A stretch of 8,485 nt of DNA from G039029935 sp039029935 (GTDB lineage Bacteria; Chloroflexota; Anaerolineae; Caldilineales; Caldilineaceae): the NCBI GenBank assembly GCA_039029935.1, contig JBCCFC010000569.1:1-8485 (forward strand), read 5' to 3'. Positions 1 through 6,384 of the stretch are shown here, one piece after another (within the stretch, counting starts at the first letter, position 1; the number at the start of each line of letters is the position of its first letter). The notes under the pieces were generated by a model. It was not told where the DNA came from. It saw only the letters and a list, made by a program, of their open reading frames with translations, and did not search any database. Made by a program: the position numbers and the translations under genes.

Positions 1-230
1 CAACGTTTGCATAAATTGCGCACCATCGGGACTGCTACCTGAGATTATGGAAATACCTAAGTAATTCCACAAAAGTAATTAGAAAAAGCGGAGGGAGCAC
101 TCTCTAGTGCGGGTCCGGTCGCACTAGAGAGTGCTCCCTCCGCTTTTTCTAATTACTTTTGTGGAATTACTTAGGTATTTCCATAATCTCAGGTAGCAGT
201 CCCGATGGTGCGCAATTTATGCAAACGTTG
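1..230. repeat. perfect long palindrome at the window edge (111-bp arms, 8-nt centre)
   Basis: Positions 1-111 are the exact reverse complement of 120-230, leaving an 8-nt unpaired centre at 112-119. The central 116 bp (58-173) is a copy of the repeat family also seen at 562-678. The outer 57 bp on each side is ordinary flanking DNA that has no reason to be duplicated in inverse orientation. The perfect identity contrasts with the diverged arms of the other copies. The palindrome reaches base 1, so its true outer limit is unknown. The likeliest explanation is a fold-back, from amplification or assembly, at the hairpin-forming repeat near a contig end. In that case the right arm is real and the left arm is its copy. 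A genuine recent inverted duplication is the alternative. Confidence 0.95.
58..173. repeat. MITE-like palindromic element, copy A (116 bp)
   Basis: The termini read TAAGTAATTCCAC on the left and its reverse complement on the right. The inner part carries AATTAGAAA, AGCGGAG and the core GCACTCTCTAGTGC facing GCACTAGAGAGTGC across a short centre. Length (116 bp), terminal TAAGTAA, the internal TTAGAAA-AGCGGA block and the core all match the element at 562-678, so this is a second copy of that family. Each core arm is itself a small hairpin (GCACT, four bases, AGTGC). No coding capacity is seen inside. A target duplication cannot be judged, because the flanks are inverse copies of one another within the larger palindrome. 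Confidence 0.8.
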
Positions 231-568
231 GTCGGTTATTTGGTGGAGCCGTTACGTGTGCTAGAATAGATGCGAGGGGTACAATTCGCGCCATCTGGGA
301 ATATGAAACCTCGGACCTATTTTCAGACGCAGAGCGAGCGGCACTTGATCTGGTCCGTGCTGCATCCCAATTACCCACTGCATCAACACCAGAACATTTT
401 GAACGATTGCGTCAGTATTACTCCGAGACACAAATCATCAAAATTTTAGCCGTGAACAGCTTGGCTGCTTGGCTCAATCGCTGGAATGACACCATTGCAA
501 GGGTGACGGATCAAGAATCCGTCGATTGGGCAACTGAACATCTGTCTGATGTCGGTTGGCATAAGTAA
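197..568 (+). pseudogene. carboxymuconolactone decarboxylase (CMD) family protein, 3' part only
   Basis: The frame is open from 197, just after a TAG at 194-196, to the TAA at 566-568. From about 284 it reads like the C-terminal half of AhpD/CMD-fold proteins: IRAIWEYETSDLFSDAER, then EHFERLRQYYSETQI, then LAAWLNRWNDTIA and a DVGW near the end. The family normally begins with a helix bearing the redox CxxC and His motif. Here that half is absent or unrecognisable, and there is no ATG, GTG or TTG in frame before the conserved part, so the 5' end is lost or degraded. The 3' end is also altered: a repeat element starts at 562 and supplies the present stop codon. Family proteins are peroxidase-like or decarboxylase-like enzymes, but this remnant is unlikely to be active. 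Membership in the family is well supported by the conserved C-terminal pattern. Confidence 0.75.
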
Positions 569-678
569 ACCCAAATATGTTTTTAGATAAAAAGTGGAGT
601 TAGGCACTCTCTAGTGCCGGAGGTCGCATTAGAGAATGCTTATTCCGCTATTTCTAATTTCTTTTTTGGGTTTACTTA
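562..678. mobile_element. MITE-like element, copy B, with 14-bp TIRs and 6-bp target duplication
   Basis: The ends are perfect 14-bp inverted repeats beginning TAAGTAAACCCAAA. The element is flanked on both sides by TTGGCA (556-561 and 679-684), as expected for a 6-bp target-site duplication. The interior has imperfect arms with the core GGCACTCTCTAGTGC (603-617) facing GCATTAGAGAATGC (626-639), bordered by GGAGT and ATTCC. At 117 bp without an open frame it is a non-autonomous element. Removing it with one target copy restores a reading frame for the CMD gene upstream, ending VGWQAYGRRH and TGA at 704-706, which fits the family's usual GW-containing tail. The transposase family responsible is not identifiable here. 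Confidence 0.85.
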
Positions 679-684
679 TTGGCA

Positions 685-706
685 AGCATACGGGCGAAGA
701 CACTGA
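685..706 (+). pseudogene. displaced C-terminal tail of the CMD gene
   Basis: Read together with the last pre-insertion codons (GTC GGT TGG CA), these bases complete a C-terminus QAYGRRH followed by TGA. CMD-family proteins of this type commonly end shortly after a GW pair with a few basic residues, so the segment is best seen as the original 3' end now cut off by the repeat insertion. The remaining 707-843 stretch up to the next gene shows no convincing gene. It contains only a purine-rich ribosome-binding site (AGAGGG at 832-837) just before the next start codon. Confidence 0.5.
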
Positions 707-843
707 ACAGCGCAAGGCTCACCCGATCAATATGGGTTGGGTACAAAAATAGGGCTTATGCTGCGTGAGGGCATCATGTAAGTTTTGAGCCGGAGCGTTG
801 GGCGTGGGGATGACTCTAGCGTATACAATAAAGAGGGTAGGTT

Positions 844-1458
844 ATGTCGAAATCAATTCAGCCTATTTTACAAGAAGGCAAAAGTTATACATTTTCTGAC
901 TACTTTAAAATGGAATATCCAACGAAAGATATTCTGGCAGCGTTAGACTACCAATATCGACTTCAGCAACTAGACTTACCGCATAGGGATTTTGAGGAAA
1001 GCCTACAGCCCTTAAAAGATAAGCTCTATAAGCGCATACCTCATGTCTCATTAAACTCAGAAGCAGCAAGACGAGAAGCACTCATTGCACCGATCATTTT
1101 TGAATTCATCGACTATCTGGAAATCGATATAGCAATTGAATATCCTGTCTATGTCAGCGAATGGCTTAAAGGCAACATTGATTATTTTGTCCGCTCCAAG
1201 CATCATTTTTTGGTAGCAGAAGCCAAAAAAGCGGATATGGAAAAAGGGTTTACCCAACTTGCCGTCGAGCTAATTGCGATGGATCAACGTACTGATAATG
1301 CAGATGACTATCTCTACGGTGCTATTACGGTTGGTGATATATGGCGCTTTGGGATGTTGGACAGAAAAGAGCGTACCATTTACAAAGATATTGATTCTTT
1401 TCGTGTCCCATCTGACATTGAGGGTCTGTTTCGTGTTATCATGGGGATCCTGTATTAA
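844..1458 (+). CDS. PD-(D/E)XK nuclease-like protein, restriction-type fold
   Basis: This 204-residue protein resembles a family of small stand-alone proteins that I know mainly from cyanobacteria and some Chloroflexota, annotated as hypothetical or type I restriction-like. Visible features are SEAARREALIAPI (72-84), a predicted acidic strand residue in GNIDYF (D113), and the E126-A-K128 triplet in LVAEAKK. Together these give the D...ExK pattern of PD-(D/E)XK nucleases. They are followed by GFTQLAVEL with Q138, a typical motif IV position. No DNA-binding or helicase domain is fused to it. The start is supported by AGAGGG six bases upstream. No methylase or partner gene is adjacent, so a restriction role is not shown. 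Its base composition is markedly AT-richer than the downstream genes, consistent with separate acquisition. The fold assignment is fairly secure; the biological role is unknown. Confidence 0.75.
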   Translation: MSKSIQPILQEGKSYTFSDYFKMEYPTKDILAALDYQYRLQQLDLPHRDFEESLQPLKDKLYKRIPHVSLNSEAARREALIAPIIFEFIDYLEIDIAIEYPVYVSEWLKGNIDYFVRSKHHFLVAEAKKADMEKGFTQLAVELIAMDQRTDNADDYLYGAITVGDIWRFGMLDRKERTIYKDIDSFRVPSDIEGLFRVIMGILY

Positions 1459-1468
1459 AACGGTAGGA

Positions 1469-1533
1469 ACCTCTGGGAGGTGTCTATAGTAACTTGAGTA
1501 CACCCTAATTACTTACAGACACCTCCCAGAGGT
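1469..1533. repeat. 17-bp inverted repeat with self-complementary arms
   Basis: ACCTCTGGGAGGTGTCT at 1469-1485 is repeated exactly in reverse complement at 1517-1533, with a 31-nt spacer. Each arm also contains its own hairpin: ACCTC-TGG-GAGGT on the left and ACCTC-CCA-GAGGT on the right. It begins 10 bases after the nuclease-like gene stop and ends 34 bases before the next start. It could act as a terminator-like structure, although no T-run follows. The sequence is unrelated to the GCACT family. No flanking target duplication is visible. Confidence 0.85.
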
Positions 1534-1567
1534 CGGGCAAATAAAGCATCATATAGAAGGAGAAAAC

Positions 1568-2434
1568 ATGTTAGACCTTTACCATCACGGCTCATCTGTC
1601 TGCGCGGCCAAAGTACGCTTTTTGCTGGCAGAAAAGGGAATTGAATGGAACAGCCACTATCTTGATATTTTGGCGGGCGACCAATTCACGCCTGACTATC
1701 TGGCACTGAACCCCAAAGCCGTCGTACCGACCATTGTTCACGATGGCAAAGTCGTCGTTGAGTCCACCATCATCTGCGAATATATTGACGAAACCTTTGA
1801 TAGTCCCTCATTGGTGCCAGAGACATCAGTGGAACGGGCGCGGATGCGTTTGTGGACAATCGCATTAGATAAAGAAATTCATCCTGCCTGTGGCGAAGTC
1901 ACCTTTGTTTCCTGTCATCGGTTTGTCGTGCTGCGCTTGGGCGATGAAGGGGTCGAGAACTTTCTCAATGCCACCCCGCCTCGGTCCGTGACCGCTGCCT
2001 GGAAACAACGGAAGCGGGATTTGGTCTTGGTTGGGATCGACACACCAGGCGTTGACACCAAAGTCAAAGTGTATGACCATTACCTGAGCGAAATGGAAGC
2101 CGTGTTGCGTGAGCACAAATGGCTGGCAGGCGACACCTTCTCGTTGGCAGACATTGGCTTAACGCCCTATGTGAACCGCTTGGATATGTTGGGCATGTCC
2201 GGTTTGTGGGATGAAGGGCGTCGTCCCCATGTGGAAGATTGGTTCAATCGCATCAAGTCTCGTCCTGGCTTTAAGCCAATGTTTTTGGATTGGTGTCCCG
2301 AAGAGTTGACCAACGATTTAATGACCTTTGGCACGCAAACATTCCCCAGAGTGTTAGAGATTTTGGGCAGGTCGCCCGAAGATCGGTCGCTCATTCCCGA
2401 TCCGGATGGGTTGTGTATGAGTGCGATAGGATAA
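1568..2434 (+). CDS. glutathione S-transferase family protein (LigF-like architecture)
   Basis: A 288-residue cytosolic protein with an N-terminal thioredoxin-like GST domain (about 1-80) and an all-helical C-terminal domain. Visible marks are HGSSVCAAKVRFLLAEKGI with S9/S10 and C12 at the glutathione-activating position, the cis-proline loop VVPT (P54), and the E65-S66 pair in VVESTIICEYIDE that binds the gamma-glutamyl part of glutathione. The C-terminal N-capping box FSLADIGLTPYVNRLD (191-206) includes D195. It is longer than the usual 200-230 residues: an inserted stretch around 105-160 and a C-terminal extension resemble the larger GSTs that include beta-etherases of the LigF group and many alphaproteobacterial paralogues. 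The substrate cannot be read from sequence. The ribosome-binding site AGAAGGAG precedes the ATG at good spacing. It is followed by an SDR gene on the same strand, separated by a repeat hairpin. Confidence 0.88.
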   Translation: MLDLYHHGSSVCAAKVRFLLAEKGIEWNSHYLDILAGDQFTPDYLALNPKAVVPTIVHDGKVVVESTIICEYIDETFDSPSLVPETSVERARMRLWTIALDKEIHPACGEVTFVSCHRFVVLRLGDEGVENFLNATPPRSVTAAWKQRKRDLVLVGIDTPGVDTKVKVYDHYLSEMEAVLREHKWLAGDTFSLADIGLTPYVNRLDMLGMSGLWDEGRRPHVEDWFNRIKSRPGFKPMFLDWCPEELTNDLMTFGTQTFPRVLEILGRSPEDRSLIPDPDGLCMSAIG

Positions 2435-2448
2435 TCATTTAGCCGCTC

Positions 2449-2537
2449 ATTGAAAATCGTGGAGTTAGCACTCTCTAGTGCGGGTCGTACACGAGACAGC
2501 CGGCACTAGAGAGTGCCTACTCCGCAATTTCATAGAG
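2449..2537. repeat. GCACT-family palindromic repeat, copy C (core form)
   Basis: The left arm at 2461-2481 runs GGAGTTA then GCACTCTCTAGTGC. The right arm at 2503-2523 is its complement with 19 of 21 positions matching. Weaker pairing continues outward through a TGAAA/TTTCA block. The outer TAAGTAA termini found in copies A and B are missing, so this is a shortened or internally related form. It fills most of the gap between the glutathione transferase and SDR genes and leaves the SDR ribosome-binding site (AAAGG at 2546-2550) free. In RNA it would form a strong hairpin between the two genes. Confidence 0.85.
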
Positions 2538-2559
2538 GATACTGAAAAGGAATTGAACC

Positions 2560-3336
2560 ATGAGTTTTACAGGCAAAACTATCGTCGTCACTGGCACATC
2601 ACGCGGGTTGGGGGCAGAAACGGCGCAGATGTTACAGGCACAAGGTGCGCGGGTTATAGGGTTGGATAGGAACGAAACGACAGAACATGTTGACCAGTAT
2701 ATTCCGCTTGATTTGGTAGATTCGGCCTCCATCGAGGCGGCGGTGGCGCAAATTGACGAGCGTATTGATGGACTGTGCAACATTGCCGGAGTTGCACCGA
2801 CCCTGCCACCTGCGTTGGTGTTGACAATCAACTTCTTGGGCACACGGGCGTTGACAGAAGCCATCGAACCCAAGCTGGCAGATGGTGCATCCATTGTCAA
2901 CATCGCTTCGGGGACTGGGCTGGGGTGGGCGCAAAATATCGCCAAACATAAAATTTTCTTTGAGATGCGGCTGGGTGATGATGTCGAGGCGTTTTGTGCC
3001 GAACATGAGATTGTGAAAGCAAACTCTTATGCTTTTAGCAAAGAGGCGGTGATCGCGTGGACGGTGGGCACGTGGCAAAAACGGACGGAGCGTGGGATAC
3101 GGATGAATGCGATTAGTCCAGGACCGATAGAGACGCCGTTGTTGCCTGACTTTTTGTCGGATATGACACCGCCAGATGCACCGATGTTCGAGATGGATCG
3201 GGTCGGCATGCCCGCAGAAATCGCTGATGTCGTTTTATTTTTATTGGGTGATGGTAGCCGCTGGATTCACGCTACAAATATTCCGGTGGATGGTGGATTG
3301 TCGGCCATTGTCTATAAACGGATATTTCAGTTTTAG
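2560..3336 (+). CDS. SDR-family NAD(P)-dependent oxidoreductase, similar to 3-alpha-HSD/coniferyl-alcohol dehydrogenases
   Basis: A 258-residue classical-type short-chain dehydrogenase with a Rossmann fold. The cofactor glycine motif is TGTSRGLG (11-18). D36 at the end of the second strand favours NAD(H). NIAG (74-77) stands in for NNAG, N91 lies in TINFLGT, and the catalytic residues are S117 in NIASGTG and Y157/K161 in SYAFSK. SPGPIETPLL (186-195) and the C-terminal VDGG complete the family pattern. The spaced layout, with a compact region before N91 and an insert of about 30 residues between S117 and Y157, resembles 3-alpha-hydroxysteroid and coniferyl-alcohol dehydrogenases rather than FabG. 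It is expected to oxidise or reduce a secondary or benzylic alcohol in the cytosol; the actual substrate is unknown. AAAGG nine bases upstream supports the start. It lies 56 bp before the selenoprotein gene with no repeat between, so the two could be co-transcribed. Confidence 0.88.
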   Translation: MSFTGKTIVVTGTSRGLGAETAQMLQAQGARVIGLDRNETTEHVDQYIPLDLVDSASIEAAVAQIDERIDGLCNIAGVAPTLPPALVLTINFLGTRALTEAIEPKLADGASIVNIASGTGLGWAQNIAKHKIFFEMRLGDDVEAFCAEHEIVKANSYAFSKEAVIAWTVGTWQKRTERGIRMNAISPGPIETPLLPDFLSDMTPPDAPMFEMDRVGMPAEIADVVLFLLGDGSRWIHATNIPVDGGLSAIVYKRIFQF

Positions 3337-3392
3337 CTAAAAACAAAACTGATGCATTATCAAAAAAGCACAGAACAATAAGGATAACGACG

Positions 3393-4628
3393 ATGACTAA
3401 AATAATCGAAATGCCCGCTGTGGGACGCGGGTTTATCTCGGACCTCAAGATGCCTGTCTATGAACAACCAGCCTGGACGCGGCCCGTGCCTGCGAAGGAG
3501 CGCCGGATCGCGATTGTCTCGACCGCAGCCGTCTCTAAGCGTGGCGACAAACCATTTTCCTGGCTCGCACGTGATTACCGCGTCTTCGGCAAAGACGAGC
3601 GAGATTTGGTCATGACCCATGTCGCGGTTGAATACGACCGCACCGCCTGGCAGCAGGACGTGAACGTGATTCTGCCACTCGACCGGCTTGACGAGATGGC
3701 AAAGGAAGGCGAAATTGGCTCAGTTGCCGATGAGCATTATACCTTCATGGGCGCCGCCGATCCGCTTGACATGGAGAAGGGTGCCCATGAGGTGGCGGAG
3801 CGGATGCAGCAGGAGGGCGTCAACACGGTTCTGCTCGTGCCCGTCTGACCATTCTGTACGCGCGCCGTGTGCGGGCTTGCTCATATCTTTGAATCCAAGG
3901 GGTTTGCGACGGTCCTGGTCGGCTTCGTGCGCGAGCATATCGAGGCAATCAAGCCGCCGCGTGCGCTGTCGCTTGACTTCCCGATGGGACGCCCTATGGG
4001 AAAGCCCAATGACCCCACATACCAGATGAGTGTAATCCGCACAGCGTTCAAGCTGTTTGACGCGGCATCTGGCCCAGTGATCGAGGACTATCCCGATACG
4101 ATTCCGGTAAAGGACGGGCGCATGGGCTATGCGCTACCAGTCGATCTTGTGCTGAAAGTGAGTGAGATCGGCGACGTGGATACGCTGCTAGCGCAGGTCC
4201 ACGCGGAGATCGAAGGGTTGCGTTCGGACTATGAGGCAGCGGTGGCTTTGCGCGGGCGGACAACGGTGGGCGCAAGCGAGCTAGCAATCTCGGATCTCGC
4301 CCCCTATATAGGGGTCTTCGTAAAGGGTGGCAAGCCCAAGAGTCCAAGAAAAGGGCTACCGCCCATCCCATTACTCAAATTGGTCGTGGAGGACTTGGCG
4401 GCCTATTATACGGAGACGTACACACACAGAGAGCGCATCGACGATATTGAGGTGATGGGTCAGTGGTTCTGGGAGGGGACCAAGGCTGGTCGGCTGGTTT
4501 TGGCGCTGGAGGCGGTGTCGCTTGAGAGTGAGGACAGGGTGCTGCGCCAGATCGTCAACATGTCGCTGGTCACACCCCGCTTCTGGTCCGAAGGTCCACT
4601 GCCCGGCACTTCTGCGTCAGGGTGGTAG
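3393..4628 (+). CDS. GrdB-family selenoprotein (glycine/sarcosine/betaine reductase selenoprotein B-like), UGA 3846-3848 = Sec152
   Basis: Two open stretches, 3393-3845 and 3849-4628, lie in the same frame and are separated only by a TGA. Reading it as selenocysteine gives one 411-residue protein. The TGA falls exactly where GrdB-like proteins carry their redox residue: VLLVPV-U152-PF-C155, a UxxC motif, followed by VCGLAHIFESKGFATV. Upstream family signatures are VSTAAVSKRGDKPF, RDLVMTHVAVEYDRT, VILPLDRLDEMAKEG and IGSVADEHYTFMGA. Downstream are PPRALSLDFPMGRPMG (188-203), GKPNDP and an extra C-terminal region with WFWEGTKAGRL. Known relatives use a selenolate in reductive cleavage (glycine or D-proline reductase), but many stand-alone members have no defined substrate. 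No GrdA, GrdC/D or Prd partner is visible. ATG 3393 has AAGGA upstream. The gene is more GC-rich than its neighbours. A plain nonsense mutation is the alternative but would have to hit the Sec position by chance. Confidence 0.87.
3860..3880 (+). promoter_or_regulatory. candidate bacterial SECIS hairpin for Sec152
   Basis: Immediately after the UGA, 3860-3866 can pair with 3874-3880, including one G-U pair and one C-U mismatch. The apical loop is GUGUGCG and begins 18 nt after the UGA. A loop opening with GU at this distance is what bacterial SelB-binding elements usually show. An alternative fold pairs 3853-3861 with 3867-3875, with several G-U pairs and loop GCGCC. The structure was judged by eye, not by energy calculation, so its existence is tentative while the UxxC coding evidence is stronger. 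Confidence 0.4.
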
Positions 4629-4635
4629 ATAAGTC

Positions 4636-4751
4636 GTGTAAACTTAAGCGTGAACTGGTACATCGGTGGTCGGTATTCGGTAGGTCAGTACACGAGTACC
4701 GATTACTGATGTACCGATTACTGACCCACCTGTCAACGCTTAAGTTTACAC
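4636..4751. repeat. palindromic element with 16-bp perfect ends and degenerate heptamer arms
   Basis: GTGTAAACTTAAGCGT at 4636-4651 is repeated exactly in reverse complement at 4736-4751. The interior is made of short repeats in opposite orientation: on the left, heptamers such as ATCGGTG, GTCGGTA, TTCGGTA and GTCAGTA (about 4661-4689); on the right, GTACCGATTACTGA twice (4696-4709 and 4711-4724), which is the complement of the same ATCGGTA/ATCAGTA units. Total length is 116 bp with no reading frame. It lies between the selenoprotein gene stop and the sulfatase ribosome-binding site. No target duplication is evident. The near-identical length to the 116-117 bp GCACT family may be coincidence. 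Confidence 0.85.
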
Positions 4752-4769
4752 AAATGAAGGATAGATAGA

Positions 4770-6374
4770 ATGACACAACCACACACAAACTTTCTCGTCA
4801 TCATGACCGACCAGCATTGCTATGACCAGTTGGCGTGTCATGGCAACACAGTTGTCAAAACGCCCAATATCGACAAGCTGTTTGCACACGGCACAAGCAT
4901 CAACGGGATGTACACGGCGACACCCATGTGCATGCCCAATCGACAGGCGTTTCTGACGATGCGGATGAATTCGGCGAACGGTAGCCATAGCAACGGAGTC
5001 GCGCTCGATTTGGATAGCAATACCTTTCCTGAGCTATTGCGCGCCGCCGGGTATCGGACAGCCATGATCGGCAAATCGCATTTGCAAAACATGACGGACA
5101 TGGAACCGTTTCAGCAAGCGGAGGTCGCTCCAGAGGGCAAAACGGCTCCGCCACCAGCGTTATGCAATGCAGACAAATCGGCGGAAAAATATCAGTCCGC
5201 TGCCTATGAACAGGAACGTCTCCATCAATGGCAAGACCCCGCCTTTGAACCCAACACACCCTACTACGGTTTCGATGATGTGATTATGGCATCCCAGCAT
5301 TCTGAAGTAGCAGGGTATCATCACAAACGCCTCCTCGATGCCATCGACCCCACCATCGCTCAAAATACGGGGCGCAACCATGCTGTCAAACGCAGCGACC
5401 ACAATCCGCAGACATTTGCCTCCGCGCTCGCCCCCGAACATTACCCGACCCGATTTATCGGTGATGAAACCATGAACTGGCTGGAGCAGCACACCAGCGA
5501 GCGTGCCGGAACGCCTTTTTTCCTCTGGTGTTCAATCCTTGACCCACATGTTCCTTGGACACCACCCGAAAAATATTACGACCTGTATAATCCCGACGAT
5601 GTTGTGCTGCCCGGCTCGTTCTACGACTCACCGCGCACGCAAACCCCGCTGCTCAACGCGGTGCATGAAAATGAAGTCAGTGGCAAGCGCAAGCCGCGTA
5701 CACCCTTCATGGCGGGTGAAGCCGAGGCACGGCGCATCATCGCCGCCGCCTATGGCATGATTACGTTTATCGACGAGGTGGTGGGTGACCTAGTGGCAAA
5801 GCTGGAAGAAACGGGTGCGGCGGACAATACCGTGATCATTTTCACCAGCGATCACGGCGACTATATGGGGCAGCATGGGCTGTTTCTGAAGGGGCCAGCC
5901 CACTATCAATCGCTTGTCAAAGTGCCATTTATCTGGTGTGACCCGTTGCCGCACTATAACCGCGATGCGGTTGATGCGCTGGCGAGCTATGTCGATATTG
6001 GCCGCACGATTCTCGACCGTGCCAACCTCTGGCCCTATCATGGCGCACAGGGGCGCAGCCTATTGCCACTGCTGGCTGGCGAAACGGACAACCATCGGCA
6101 GCGCGTGTTGGTTGAGACCGTTACGTTTTCGCCCCAGTTTGAGCTGCCGATTTGGGCAACGGTGCGCACATTGGTGACAGAGCGTTATCGGCTCACCATT
6201 TACACGCATCTGGATGAAGGCGAACTCTATGATTTGACAGAAGACCCAGAGGAGATCGTCAATTTGTGGGATTCAGCCAAACACACCGCAGTCAAGTCCA
6301 ATCTCCTTTTCCAACTTGTTCAGGAAATGGCATCCCTTGCCGATATAGCGCGCCTGCCTGCACGTCTTGCATAG
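4770..6374 (+). CDS. sulfatase family hydrolase (cytoplasmic alkaline-phosphatase superfamily)
   Basis: A 534-residue sulfatase that hydrolyses a sulfate (or phosphonate) ester using a formylglycine made from a cysteine. N-terminal metal ligands are seen in LVIMTDQ (D14, Q15). The modification motif is CMPNR (C54, P56, R58). GKSHL (101-105) supplies the usual Lys/His, and the second metal site is TSDHGDYMGQHG (D361, H362). LFLKGPAHYQSLVKVP follows, and the C-terminus has the typical ELYDLTEDPEEIVNLWD. The normal motif ends in T-G (CxPxRxxxxTG), but here the T is followed by M (FLTMRMNS). There is no signal peptide, so the enzyme should act inside the cell and would need an unlinked formylglycine-generating or anSME enzyme. 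GAAGGA at 4756-4761 supports the start. It converges with the sugar-importer operon, with 10 bp between stops, which suggests a role on imported sulfated saccharides. The exact substrate is not readable. Confidence 0.9.
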   Translation: MTQPHTNFLVIMTDQHCYDQLACHGNTVVKTPNIDKLFAHGTSINGMYTATPMCMPNRQAFLTMRMNSANGSHSNGVALDLDSNTFPELLRAAGYRTAMIGKSHLQNMTDMEPFQQAEVAPEGKTAPPPALCNADKSAEKYQSAAYEQERLHQWQDPAFEPNTPYYGFDDVIMASQHSEVAGYHHKRLLDAIDPTIAQNTGRNHAVKRSDHNPQTFASALAPEHYPTRFIGDETMNWLEQHTSERAGTPFFLWCSILDPHVPWTPPEKYYDLYNPDDVVLPGSFYDSPRTQTPLLNAVHENEVSGKRKPRTPFMAGEAEARRIIAAAYGMITFIDEVVGDLVAKLEETGAADNTVIIFTSDHGDYMGQHGLFLKGPAHYQSLVKVPFIWCDPLPHYNRDAVDALASYVDIGRTILDRANLWPYHGAQGRSLLPLLAGETDNHRQRVLVETVTFSPQFELPIWATVRTLVTERYRLTIYTHLDEGELYDLTEDPEEIVNLWDSAKHTAVKSNLLFQLVQEMASLADIARLPARLA

Positions 6375-6384
6375 TTACAGCCAT

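Noticed and set aside
163..269. A short open frame through the right palindrome arm, reading ISGSSPDGAQFMQTLVGYL and ending at TAG 267-269
   Set aside because: It has no recognisable family, begins inside the repeat and lies in a region of doubtful assembly. It could be the end of a gene cut by copy A, but the evidence is too thin to annotate.
798..829. A possible promoter for the nuclease-like gene (TTGGGC ... TACAAT)
   Set aside because: The -10-like TACAAT at 824-829 is fair, but the -35-like box is poor and the spacing is about 20 bp; chance matches of this quality are common.
1270..1503. Various open frames opposite to the main genes, such as the minus-strand frame at 1270-1503
   Set aside because: They overlap well-supported genes, show no family patterns and have no convincing ribosome-binding sites.
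3867..4628. A separate 253-residue gene starting at GTG 3867
   Set aside because: It is in the same frame as the upstream part, has no ribosome-binding site, and its start falls inside the conserved UxxC region. It is the second half of the selenoprotein.
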